Source: an uncultured Anaerolineae bacterium (GTDB taxonomy: Bacteria; Chloroflexota; Anaerolineae; Aggregatilineales; UBA2796). From it: DNA of 34,064 bases. Position numbers and translations under genes: made by a program. Below the pieces are notes generated by a model, which was not told the origin of the DNA, did not search any database, and saw only the letters and a program-made list of their open reading frames with translations. The DNA is taken from positions 1 to 34,064 of the forward strand of contig CALKXH010000124.1 in assembly GCA_938005675.1 (NCBI GenBank), written 5' to 3'. Positions 27,059 through 34,064 of the stretch are shown here, piece after piece (within the stretch, counting starts at the first letter, position 1; each line of letters begins with the position of its first letter).

Positions 27059-27710
27059 GCTAGACCGCAACCGTATGGAAGCCATCTACCGCATCTTCGA
27101 TAAATTCGCCCTTGAGGATACGCGCGTCTTCTACAAAGATACCATTCAAAAGCATCGGCGGGCGGCGGCGCAAGTCAATTTCATCCGCGCCTTCGCCGCT
27201 TTTCTAGCTGGTTTCTCTGCTGCGCTGGTCGGTCTGATCGTGCAGTCGGTCTATGTGAGCGGCAGCGCTTGCCTCGCGCCTGTAGCGACCGATCAGCTCG
27301 GCTTCTGCCAGTTCATCAACATTGTGGTGATCATTTTGATGGTGCTGGCGGTCGTCTCGCCCGCCATTGGCGGCGCGTTCTCCACCCTCGCCGACTTGTA
27401 CCAGTGGGATCGGCAAATTCTGCTGTACGATGAGTCGCTGAAGAACCTCGCCGTCGCCGACGCGCGCTCGCCCGACCCCGAAATGGATGATGCGACCTAT
27501 CGCTCAGCGCTCAAAGCGTACTCGCTCGGCTCACTGACCGTGATGTACGATGAAGCGGCGCAGTGGGGGCAGATGATCCGCACGCCCGTGCAGATCGAGG
27601 AGTTCATCCGCCGCTCACAAGAGCGCGCCCAGAGCGTTCAGTTGCCGATCTTCAAGGCGCCCGATGTAACGCCGCCGCGCCCGTTGGGCGACGACGATGC
27701 GGTCGGCTGA
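27051..27710 (+). CDS. SLATT-like 2-TM membrane protein, second of pair
   Basis: This is a 219-residue protein with an N-terminal helical region (RIFDKFALEDTRVFYKDTIQKHRR, residues 14-37; the R-x-x-x-Y pattern before TM1 recalls SLATT domains), membrane helices at about 44-66 and 88-110, and a long C-terminal helical, soluble part ending in a Pro/Asp-rich tail. The extracytoplasmic loop between helices has two Cys. Its ATG lies within the last codons of the first gene, with AGGAGG eight to ten bases upstream inside that gene, so the two are probably made in a fixed ratio and may form one complex. Assignment to SLATT is by architecture and short motifs only. Confidence 0.65.
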   Translation: MDELDRNRMEAIYRIFDKFALEDTRVFYKDTIQKHRRAAAQVNFIRAFAAFLAGFSAALVGLIVQSVYVSGSACLAPVATDQLGFCQFINIVVIILMVLAVVSPAIGGAFSTLADLYQWDRQILLYDESLKNLAVADARSPDPEMDDATYRSALKAYSLGSLTVMYDEAAQWGQMIRTPVQIEEFIRRSQERAQSVQLPIFKAPDVTPPRPLGDDDAVG

Positions 27711-27718
27711 GCTGAGGG

Positions 27719-28741
27719 CTAATCCGCCGAAGGCATATGGTCGAGCGCTGTGTGAGGCTCAGGGCGCTCAAGCGCATGAGAGGACTCGCGTAGGAGCAAT
27801 CCGCGCGCTGCCCACGCCACCACAGCGCCGACTAACACGCCGAACCACAGCTGCACAAAGCGCGCCACCAGCGTCACGAAGCCGGCTTGGGGCAAGCTCA
27901 GCCCGATCAAGTGCTGCAAGGTGCCTGTGATCGTCAAATCCGAGGCGCCGATGCTGCCCGGCATCCCGCTCAGCGCGCCCGCCACCACCGAGAGGCTGAT
28001 CACCAGCAAGGCTTGAAAGAACGTCTCAGCGGTGGGCGGCAAGCCGACGCCGATCAGGATCAAGTAGACGCCTAGCCCGTCCAACAAATTGGCGAGCGTG
28101 CCGAGTCCGACGGCGAAGACGAGGTTCGGCAGCTGCACGATGCGATAGCTGCTCTCGTAAAAGACTCTGAAACTGCGCGCCGCCCGTCCGATCAGCGGCA
28201 AGCGGCTGAGCCAGCGCAGCAGCGCCAAGCACAACGGGCGATTCTGCAGGATCACGATGCCCAGCAACAACGCGCCCAGCGCCATGAACACCACCGACCA
28301 GTACTCATGCGCTGCGAGGCTCAAAATTGACCACGCGATCAGCAGCAAGACCGCCATGCCGTCTGAGAGGCGCTCGGAGGCGACTACGGGCAAGGTCTGG
28401 GCGATGGGCGCGCCCGTCAAGCGCTGCAACAGCACGCTCTTGAGCGCCTCGGCAACTTTACCGGGACTGATCGCCAACGGAAAGCCCATCAGGAAGACTG
28501 CCCCGCTCGCCTTGAGCGAGATGTTCCGCACGCCCACCACGCCCAAGTAAAAGTGCCACTTGGCGAAGCGCAACGCCCAGTTCGCTGCGCGCAACGCCAA
28601 GATCGGCAGCATCAGCCACCACGCAAAAGCGGTCGCGTAGCCCAGCAACGCCGAAAGATCGCTGAGCAGCGCCACGCTCACAAAGGCGAGGAAGCCCAAA
28701 GCCAAGCCAAGCAGCAACAATCGCAGCGTCTTACCTTTCAA
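27719..28741 (-). CDS. Flippase-like integral membrane protein (LPG synthase TM / UPF0104 family)
   Basis: The 340-residue protein has about eight predicted membrane helices. Family motifs are visible: LRAANWALRFAKWHFYL near residue 50, the MGFPLAISPGKVAEALKSVLL block (the conserved Pro-Gly-Lys-x-x-Glu), ASERLSDGMAVLLLI, and GALSGMPGSIGASDLTI near residue 255. The family corresponds to the flippase half of MprF/AglD and includes many stand-alone proteins that may move lipids or lipid-linked sugars. No synthase domain is attached. It lies 10 bp downstream of the small Cys-rich protein gene and converges with the SLATT-like pair (8 bp between stops). Confidence 0.85.
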   Translation of the reverse strand: MKGKTLRLLLLGLALGFLAFVSVALLSDLSALLGYATAFAWWLMLPILALRAANWALRFAKWHFYLGVVGVRNISLKASGAVFLMGFPLAISPGKVAEALKSVLLQRLTGAPIAQTLPVVASERLSDGMAVLLLIAWSILSLAAHEYWSVVFMALGALLLGIVILQNRPLCLALLRWLSRLPLIGRAARSFRVFYESSYRIVQLPNLVFAVGLGTLANLLDGLGVYLILIGVGLPPTAETFFQALLVISLSVVAGALSGMPGSIGASDLTITGTLQHLIGLSLPQAGFVTLVARFVQLWFGVLVGAVVAWAARGLLLRESSHALERPEPHTALDHMPSAD

Positions 28742-28751
28742 AAGCCGTTCC

Positions 28752-29000
28752 TCAGCTGATCCAATCGCGATTGGCGGAATCCCAGTTGCGATGCAGGTAA
28801 GCGCGCTTACACTCGATGCAGACGCGGGCGCTCGCCAGCTCGCGGGAGCTGCGCCAGCGCCAGCGCACCACGCCGCTGTGATGCCTGCAAAAGGGACGGT
28901 AGCAGATCGGGCAGTAGTCGCCTTCGCTCAGTCCGCTCTCGCCGTATTTAGCCTTCTCTTGGGGATTGCTCTCGCAGATATGGCAATATGGGACGGGCAT
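28752..29000 (-). CDS. Small Cys-rich, probable zinc-binding protein
   Basis: The protein has 82 residues from MPVPYCHIC. Paired Cys motifs are C-x2-C near the start (YCHIC), C-x2-C then C-x2-H-H (YCPICYRPFCRHHSG), and a final C-x2-C (VCIECKRAYL), enough for two zinc sites in a treble-clef or ribbon fold. The remainder is basic and Trp/Arg-rich (VRWRWRSSRE), which may bind nucleic acid or membrane. An upstream in-frame ATG at 29054 overlaps a perfect TATAAT on this strand and has no ribosome-binding site, so the shorter start is chosen. It precedes the flippase-like gene by 10 bp. Function unknown. Confidence 0.65.
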   Translation of the reverse strand: MPVPYCHICESNPQEKAKYGESGLSEGDYCPICYRPFCRHHSGVVRWRWRSSRELASARVCIECKRAYLHRNWDSANRDWIS

Positions 29001-29052
29001 TCTATGCTCAGCTTGACTTCGGGTCGCAGACGCGGCAGGCTTGCCGACGTCC

Positions 29053-29058
29053 ATTATA
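29053..29058 (-). promoter_or_regulatory. TATAAT -10 box for the Cys-rich protein gene
   Basis: A perfect TATAAT occurs on the minus strand 52 bp before the chosen ATG. No good -35 hexamer lies 16-18 bp upstream, so the call is tentative. Confidence 0.35.
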
Positions 29059-29096
29059 AACGAGACTGCGTCTAGAGCGTAGGGAAAAGATGAGCG

Positions 29097-29125
29097 TTTT
29101 CAGCGGCGCGCAAATGCGCTATGAT
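29097..29125 (+). promoter_or_regulatory. Promoter of the amidase operon
   Basis: TTTTCA (29097-29102, 4 of 6) and TATGAT (29120-29125, 5 of 6) are separated by 17 bp. Transcription would start near 29132, just ahead of the TTGGAG site that serves the GTG start at 29161. Confidence 0.5.
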
Positions 29126-29160
29126 CGGCGGGCAATGCTGACCAACTTGGAGCGCCTCAA

Positions 29161-30135
29161 GTGACCGAGCCTGATAAGCGCGCCGCCACCGAGCCCGAAG
29201 CAATCCCGACCGTCGTGCCTGAGCGCCACCTGCTGCCAGAGTTCCCCGACGCGCCACATGGCGTCGCCTTTGTGGATGACGCGCCGCCTCAGCCCGCCCG
29301 TCCCAAGCGCCACAAGCCCAGCCGCGCCGAGCTGCCGCTGCCCAAGCCCCAAGTCAGGCAGACTTTCCCGCTGCTCACCTTTGTCAGCGCTTTGCGAACG
29401 ATCAGCATCACGTTTGCGGCGGCGGTCATGGCGGCGACCATCTTCATGTGGTGGACTTCGCCGGACTTTTTGCCCGCCCAAGCCCGCCGCGACCTCGCGC
29501 CCGTGCAAGCGACCGCGCGCTTGCTCGTCCTCGCCACCCCGACGCCCCTGCCCACCCCGATCTGGTACAATCGGGTCGGGATTTTGGCGGGTCACAGCGG
29601 CATGACCGCGCCCGACGGCGGGCGGCGCGCCCAGCCCGATCCCGGCGCCATCTGTCCGGATGGCTTCTACGAGCGCGCCGTGACTGAAGCCGTCGCCGAC
29701 CGCGCCGCCGCGATCCTGCGCGCGCGCGGCTATACAGTCGACGTGCTTGAAGAGTTCGATCCGCGCCTGAACGGCTACGAAGCGGCGGCTTTCGTCTCGC
29801 TGCACGCCGATTCGTGCGAGAATTACGGCTACGGCGGCTACAAGTCGACTTATCCCGCCGCGCGCACCCTGATTCGCGATCAGGATATCCGCCTGAACGA
29901 GTGCATCCGCCTGAACTACGAGAGCATCACCGGCTTGCCTTTCCAGCCGGGCAGCATCACCGATAATATGTTGCTCTACCACGCTTTCCGCAAGATCGGC
30001 GTGCGCACGCCCGCCAACATCCTAGAGCTGGGCTTCCTGAGCTACGACCGCGATCTGCTGCAGAATCAGCCGGATCGCCTCGCTTTAGCAGTCGCCAACG
30101 GAATTTTGTGCTTCCTAGAGTCGCAAGAGCCTTAA
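29161..30135 (+). CDS. Membrane-anchored N-acetylmuramoyl-L-alanine amidase (Amidase_3)
   Basis: The protein has 324 residues with a GTG start and GGAG eight bases upstream. A Pro-rich, charged cytoplasmic region (1-75) precedes one membrane helix (about 77-98, ISITFAAAVMAATIFMWW). A Thr/Pro linker leads to the Amidase_3 domain from 139. Zinc ligands are His145 (GILAGHSG), Glu171 (CPDGFYERAV) and His215 (VSLHAD); the catalytic Glu289 is in ILELGFLSYDRD. It should cleave the amide bond between MurNAc and L-Ala outside the membrane. The long cytoplasmic extension is unusual for the family. It heads a plus-strand cluster. Confidence 0.87.
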   Translation: MTEPDKRAATEPEAIPTVVPERHLLPEFPDAPHGVAFVDDAPPQPARPKRHKPSRAELPLPKPQVRQTFPLLTFVSALRTISITFAAAVMAATIFMWWTSPDFLPAQARRDLAPVQATARLLVLATPTPLPTPIWYNRVGILAGHSGMTAPDGGRRAQPDPGAICPDGFYERAVTEAVADRAAAILRARGYTVDVLEEFDPRLNGYEAAAFVSLHADSCENYGYGGYKSTYPAARTLIRDQDIRLNECIRLNYESITGLPFQPGSITDNMLLYHAFRKIGVRTPANILELGFLSYDRDLLQNQPDRLALAVANGILCFLESQEP

Positions 30136-30149
30136 AGAGGAGATTTTCT

Positions 30150-30488
30150 ATGCCGCCAACCGATAAAGAGTTGGTGATGTACAGTCGCAGCACGCCTTGC
30201 CCTTTCGTGAGCGTGGCGCGGCGCGTCTTGGAGCGCGAAGGCGTGCCTTACCGCGAGCTGCTGATCGACCGCAACAAGCTCTACGAGGCGCGCGTGCTAG
30301 AATGGACGGGCTTCCTCTCCGTGCCGACCCTCGTGGTGGCGTGGCGCGGCGAGGAATTGCCCTTCGAGCCACCCGCGCCCTTGCCGCGCGGCGAATCGCC
30401 ACGCGGAATCGATCGCGGCAGTATGCTGACTGAGGCGACCGAAGAGGAGCTTCTGGCTTGGTTGCGCAAACATGCTTTTCTGCCTTAA
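30150..30488 (+). CDS. Glutaredoxin-family protein
   Basis: The protein has 112 residues from an ATG with GAGGAG seven bases upstream; a longer upstream in-frame start overlaps the amidase end and is rejected. The thioredoxin-fold N-terminal half reads VMYSRSTPCPFVSVARRVLE, with a single active-site Cys17 (CPFV, monothiol type), then LIDRNKL and SVPTLVVAWRGEE with the cis-Pro. The C-terminal part is extended and Pro/Arg/Glu-rich (SPRGIDRGSMLTEAT), beyond the usual 80-90 residues. It could handle glutathione-like or iron-sulfur redox chemistry. It sits between the amidase and glpK. Confidence 0.8.
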   Translation: MPPTDKELVMYSRSTPCPFVSVARRVLEREGVPYRELLIDRNKLYEARVLEWTGFLSVPTLVVAWRGEELPFEPPAPLPRGESPRGIDRGSMLTEATEEELLAWLRKHAFLP

Positions 30489-30508
30489 AACACTTTTAGG
30501 AGCGCTTT

Positions 30509-31999
30509 ATGTACATCCTTGCTCTCGATCAAGGCACGACCAGCTCGCGTGCCATCGTCTTCGATCACAGCGGCAAAGTCCTGAGCGTGGCGCAGAAGGA
30601 ATTCCCGCAAATTTATCCGCAAGGCGGCTGGGTTGAGCACAACCCGTCCGATATCTGGAGTACGCAGCTGGGCGTGGCGAGCGAAGCCCTCGCCGCCGCT
30701 AACATCACGCCGCTTCAGGTCGCCGCCATCGGCATCACCAATCAGCGCGAGACCACCATCCTCTGGGAGCGCGCCACGGGCAAGCCGATCTACAACGCCA
30801 TTGTCTGGCAGTGCCGCCGCACGGCGCAGCGCTGCGAGCAGTTGCGCGCCGAGGGCTTCGCCGAGACTGTGCGCGCCAAGACCGGTCTCGTTTTAGACGC
30901 TTATTTCAGCGGCACCAAAGTGGAGTGGCTGCTCGATAACGTGCCGAGCGCCCGTCAGCGCGCCGCCGCGGGCGAGCTGGCTTTCGGCACGGTCGATACG
31001 TGGCTGCTGTGGAATCTGAGCGGCGGCGAGCTTCACGCCACGGATGTCAGCAATGCCAGCCGCACGATGCTCTACAACATCCACACGCAGGATTGGGACG
31101 ATGAACTCTTGGCGCGCCTGAACATCCCGCGCGCGATCTTGCCGCAGGTCTTGCCCTCCAGCGCGCTCTACGGCGAGACGGCGGCGGGAGTCTTCGGCGC
31201 AGCCGTGCCCATCGGCGGCGTGGCGGGCGATCAGCAAGCGGCGACCTTCGGGCAGGCTTGCTATCAGGTCGGCAGCGTGAAGAATACCTACGGCACGGGC
31301 TGCTTCATGCTGATGAACACGGGCGAGCGCGCCGTAGAGTCGGGCGGCGGCTTGCTCACCACCGTAGCCTGGCGTCTGGGCGATCAGCCGACGGTCTACG
31401 CCCTCGAAGGGAGCGTTTTCGTGGCGGGCGCAGCGATTCAATGGCTGCGCGATGAGCTGCAACTGATCCGCACAGCGGCTGAGTCCGAGTCGGTGGCGGC
31501 GAGCGTGTCGGATACGGGCGGGGTATACGTGGTGCCTGCTTTTGTGGGCTTGGGCGCGCCCTATTGGGATAGCTTCGCGCGCGGCACCATCGTCGGGCTG
31601 ACGCGCGGCAGCAATCGGGCGCACATCGTGCGCGCCACGCTCGAATCCATCGCTTTCCAGACGCGCGACGTGGTCGAGGTCATGATCCGCGACGCGGGCT
31701 TGCAGCTTGAGGCGCTGCGCGTGGACGGCGGCGCTGTGGCAAACGACTGGCTGATGCAATTTCAGGCGGACATCCTAGGCGTGCCGGTGGTGCGTCCCGC
31801 TGTGACGGAGACCACTGCGCTGGGCGCGGCGTACCTAGCGGGCTTAGCCGTGCGCTATTGGGAGTCGCCTCAGCAGATCGCGGCGCAGTGGGCAGCCGAA
31901 AAGACGTTCGAGCCGCGCATGTCCGCCGATGAGCGCGAGAGCCGCTATCAAGGTTGGCGACGCGCCGTCGAGCGCGCTAGAGCGTGGCTCAGCGCGTAG
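30509..31999 (+). CDS. glpK: Glycerol kinase
   Basis: This 496-residue FGGY kinase converts glycerol and ATP to sn-glycerol-3-phosphate. Motifs are [36 protein letters not shown] (glycerol contacts), [35 protein letters not shown], and the C-terminal [17 protein letters not shown] with [15 protein letters not shown]. The length and motif order match GlpK precisely. The ATG has AGGAG six bases upstream. No glpF or glpD is in the window; the product may feed membrane phospholipid synthesis. Spacing is 20 bp from the glutaredoxin gene and 3 bp to the next GT4. Confidence 0.95.
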   Translation: MYILALDQGTTSSRAIVFDHSGKVLSVAQKEFPQIYPQGGWVEHNPSDIWSTQLGVASEALAAANITPLQVAAIGITNQRETTILWERATGKPIYNAIVWQCRRTAQRCEQLRAEGFAETVRAKTGLVLDAYFSGTKVEWLLDNVPSARQRAAAGELAFGTVDTWLLWNLSGGELHATDVSNASRTMLYNIHTQDWDDELLARLNIPRAILPQVLPSSALYGETAAGVFGAAVPIGGVAGDQQAATFGQACYQVGSVKNTYGTGCFMLMNTGERAVESGGGLLTTVAWRLGDQPTVYALEGSVFVAGAAIQWLRDELQLIRTAAESESVAASVSDTGGVYVVPAFVGLGAPYWDSFARGTIVGLTRGSNRAHIVRATLESIAFQTRDVVEVMIRDAGLQLEALRVDGGAVANDWLMQFQADILGVPVVRPAVTETTALGAAYLAGLAVRYWESPQQIAAQWAAEKTFEPRMSADERESRYQGWRRAVERARAWLSA

Positions 32000-32002
32000 G
32001 CA

Positions 32003-33079
32003 GTGCGCGTCCTGATCTTAGGCGATAGATTAGCCGATCCAAAACTGCGCGAGACGCTCACTCTGCTGCTGGCGCAGTTAGATGCGCGGCGGATTCAGGC
32101 GGCGGTGGCAGCTTTGCGCGCTGAGCGCGACGAGCTGATCGACTCAGCGCTCGGCAGCCGTCGCGCGCTCAGTTTGGGCGCGTTGCGGCGTTTGATCAGC
32201 TTGCTGCGCAAGCTGCAGATCGAGCTGCTGCACATCGCCGAGCGGAGCGCCATCTGGACGGGCATTCTCGCAGCGCGCTACGCTGATGTACCCGTCTCGG
32301 TCGTCTGCGATCAGGCGCCCGCTCCAAGCGAATTGTCATCTTTGGCGCGCGGACTGCACAGAGTGCGTTGGCGGCTCATAGCGCGGGCGGCGCAGCGCAT
32401 CCTTGTGCCATCGGAGCTGATCAGTCGCCACCTGAGCGCGTTGGCGGGCATGTCATCGGAACAGATCGGCGTGGTCTACCCCGTTCACCCTTTTCGAGCG
32501 GTCGAGTCGGTAGATCGGGCGGCATTCGGCTTGGCGCACGGCAAAAACGTCGCCCTGATCGCGCCGCCCGATTACGACGCGGGCTATTTGCAAGCGGTTG
32601 AGGTCTTGGAGCGCCTGCGCAAGCGTAGCCTCGACGTCCACTTGGTCGTGATCGGCGAGGGGGCGACCTTCCAAGCGTTGCACAAGGCTGTGGCGGGGCT
32701 CAGCCTGCCGATTCGTTGGTTTCCTGATCGGGCTGAGCTGCCTGAGCTGCTGGCTGCTTGTGACGCCGTGCTGGATTGCACCACTCAGGAGGAATTGCCC
32801 GACGGGCTGGTCGCGGCGATGTTGGCGGGCAAGCCGATTGTAGCGCCGCGGCAGGCGGGCATCACTGAGGTGTTGGAGCCGAACATCTCAGCGCTGATCG
32901 TGACGCCCGCCGATGTGAGCGATATGGCATTGCAAGTCAACCGCGTGTTACAATATGCTCAGTTAGCGGAGCGCTTAGGGCGCTCTGCGCATAGGCGCGC
33001 CGCAGAGCGCTTCACGCCTGAGGCGTACGGGCGCGCTATGACCGAATTTTTTGAGACAGCCATCTACAGCACGCGATGA
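32003..33079 (+). CDS. GT4-family (GT-B) glycosyltransferase
   Basis: The protein has 358 residues with a GTG start 3 bp after glpK. An N-terminal acceptor domain (Rossmann; LLHIAERSAIWTGILAARYA) is followed by a nucleotide-sugar domain: VHLVVIGEGATF, IRWFPDRAELPELLAACDAVLDCTT, and the GT4 E-x7-E-like block EELPDGLVAAMLAGKPIVAPRQAGITEVL, which holds the donor sugar. It is probably cytoplasmic and membrane-peripheral; the acceptor is unknown. Its TGA overlaps the menA-like ATG as ATGA, coupling the two, so a lipid acceptor is possible. Confidence 0.85.
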   Translation: MRVLILGDRLADPKLRETLTLLLAQLDARRIQAAVAALRAERDELIDSALGSRRALSLGALRRLISLLRKLQIELLHIAERSAIWTGILAARYADVPVSVVCDQAPAPSELSSLARGLHRVRWRLIARAAQRILVPSELISRHLSALAGMSSEQIGVVYPVHPFRAVESVDRAAFGLAHGKNVALIAPPDYDAGYLQAVEVLERLRKRSLDVHLVVIGEGATFQALHKAVAGLSLPIRWFPDRAELPELLAACDAVLDCTTQEELPDGLVAAMLAGKPIVAPRQAGITEVLEPNISALIVTPADVSDMALQVNRVLQYAQLAERLGRSAHRRAAERFTPEAYGRAMTEFFETAIYSTR

Positions 33080-34038
33080 ACAAGCAAACTGCCCGCCAGC
33101 GCGCTAAGCGCGCCACGCCTCGTCCGTTGGTTGAGCGCTTGCCCGAGCCGTTGCGCCCTTGGTATCAGGCGGCGCGCCCGCGTAGCCTGCCCGCCACTTA
33201 CGCCGCGCTGCTGACGGGCGGCGCGGTCGCCCTTGAGGCGGGCGTCTTTGAGCCGATACGCTTCCTCCTCGCGCTGATCGGCGCGCTCCTGCTGCAGATC
33301 GCCTCCAATTTGGTCAACGAATACGTCGATTATCAGCGCGGCACGGATGCGCTGAAGGTGGCGGGCATGGGCATGGTGCTGAGCGAGGGCAAGCTGAGCG
33401 CGCGGCAAGTCCTGATCGGCGCGGTCGTCACGACGGTCGGCGGGGCGCTGATCGGCTTGGTCTTGGTGGCGCTCTCTGGGACGACGTTGCTGTGGATCGG
33501 CATGTTCGGCGTGGCGGCGTTGGTGCTGTACACGGCAGGACCGTTGCCGCTCTCGCATCTGGGCTTGGGCGAGCTGACCGCCTTCCTGTGTTTTGGTCCG
33601 CTGATGACCTTTGGCACGTATTACGCCGTGAGCGGGCAGGAGAGCGTGCCATCTGCGTTGGCGGGCATCCCGCTGGGCTTCACGGTCGCGGCGATCCTGC
33701 ACGCCAACAACATGCGCGATATCGAGGCGGATCGGGCGGCGAACAAGCGCACTTTGGCGGTGCGTTTCGGACTGCGTGGCGCGTTCGTTGAATATAACAT
33801 CCTTATCTACGGCGCGTACGTAGCGCTAGTAGGATTGATTCTAGCAGGCGTCGCGCCCCCTACAACCGCAATAGCGCTCCTGACGCTGTGGGAGGCGGCG
33901 TGGCTCGTGCGCGTCACCACGCGCAGCAAGGACGCTCAAGCCCTCCATCGCGCGCAGGGGCGCACAGCTCGCTTGCACTGGTGGTTCGGTCTGGCGTTGG
34001 CATTCGGTTGGCTGTTGGCGACCCTTTTCAGGGGCTGA
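33076..34038 (+). CDS. menA: UbiA-family prenyltransferase, MenA-like
   Basis: This 320-residue membrane enzyme is likely to attach a polyprenyl chain to 1,4-dihydroxy-2-naphthoate in menaquinone synthesis. The first Asp-rich motif is NLVNEYVDYQRGTD (78-91), and the second is NNMRDIEADRAANKRTLAVRFG near 210-230, which is the MenA form rather than that of UbiA or heme A synthase. Seven to nine membrane helices are predicted. The start overlaps the GT4 stop. No other men gene is in the window, and the symbol rests on motifs alone, so another prenyl acceptor is possible. Confidence 0.82.
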   Translation: MNKQTARQRAKRATPRPLVERLPEPLRPWYQAARPRSLPATYAALLTGGAVALEAGVFEPIRFLLALIGALLLQIASNLVNEYVDYQRGTDALKVAGMGMVLSEGKLSARQVLIGAVVTTVGGALIGLVLVALSGTTLLWIGMFGVAALVLYTAGPLPLSHLGLGELTAFLCFGPLMTFGTYYAVSGQESVPSALAGIPLGFTVAAILHANNMRDIEADRAANKRTLAVRFGLRGAFVEYNILIYGAYVALVGLILAGVAPPTTAIALLTLWEAAWLVRVTTRSKDAQALHRAQGRTARLHWWFGLALAFGWLLATLFRG

Positions 34039-34041
34039 GGC

Positions 34042-34064
34042 ATGGCGACACCCATCAAGCAGGA
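34042..34064 (+). CDS. Start of a further gene cut by the window edge
   Basis: An ATG at 34042 follows the menA-like stop by 3 bp with AGGGG seven bases upstream, then MATPIKQ before the edge. Position and ribosome-binding site suggest the next operon gene; too little is visible for a function. Confidence 0.5.

Noticed and set aside
29119-29982. Minus-strand open frame of 287 codons
   Set aside because: Antisense to the amidase with its full set of zinc and catalytic residues; no supporting signal.
30893-31759. Minus-strand open frame of 288 codons
   Set aside because: Antisense to glpK, whose motifs are complete; the translation is low-complexity.

Overview
This window looks like chromosomal DNA of a GC-rich, compact bacterial genome, most likely a member of the Chloroflexota (Anaerolineae-like). 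This is inferred from gene content and style: scattered Uma2-family genes, SH3b-bearing secreted proteins, a MalEFG-type sugar importer, a branched-chain amino acid (BCAA) operon of the order ilvB-ilvN-ilvC-leuA-cimA, and an unlinked MenA-type prenyltransferase. No rRNA, tRNA, CRISPR array, insertion sequence or phage gene was seen. Genes are very tightly packed, with many ATGA/GTGA start-stop overlaps and two convergent pairs that share a CTAG double stop.

Layout. (1) 1-2849, minus: metallo-hydrolase, SH3b lipoprotein and GT2 glycosyltransferase in an overlapping operon, then a secreted SH3b protein cut by the window edge; a good promoter lies at 2908-2937. (2) 3027-5616, plus: PHP phosphatase and a GT4 glycosyltransferase whose last domain is interrupted by an in-frame TAG. 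(3) 9530-5613, minus: malE-malF-malG-like sugar importer with its own promoter, a palindromic operator candidate and an intercistronic hairpin. (4) 15144-9688, minus: a small unknown protein, then AnmK, an oxidoreductase, MurB, an acyl-CoA synthetase and a MaoC hydratase (cell-wall recycling and acyl-CoA metabolism). (5) 15425-17860, plus: an unknown protein, a RicT/PSP1 protein and a LmbE-type deacetylase. (6) 26123-17857, minus: the BCAA operon, preceded by a leader. (7) 26285-27710, plus: a pair of 2-TM DUF4231/SLATT-like membrane proteins. (8) 29000-27719, minus: a small Cys-rich protein and a flippase-like membrane protein. (9) 29161 to the right edge, plus: amidase, glutaredoxin, glycerol kinase, GT4 glycosyltransferase, MenA/UbiA prenyltransferase and the first codons of another gene.

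The most interesting element is the leader of the BCAA operon (25911-26123, minus). It encodes a 53-residue peptide in which 8 of 13 consecutive residues (24-36) are Leu, Ile or Val. A U-tract terminator follows, and an upstream segment can pair with the terminator's 5' arm over 14 positions (12 Watson-Crick, one G-U, one mismatch). A third segment, inside the Leu/Ile codons, can pair with that antiterminator strand. This is the architecture of ribosome-mediated attenuation, and no T-box sequence is present. Behind it come a 62-residue protein with 15 acidic residues and no Lys or Arg, ilvB, a Uma2 gene overlapping ilvN, ilvC, leuA, a second Uma2 gene and cimA. Together these make acetolactate, dihydroxy acids, isopropylmalate and citramalate; ilvD, leuB and leuCD are not in the window.
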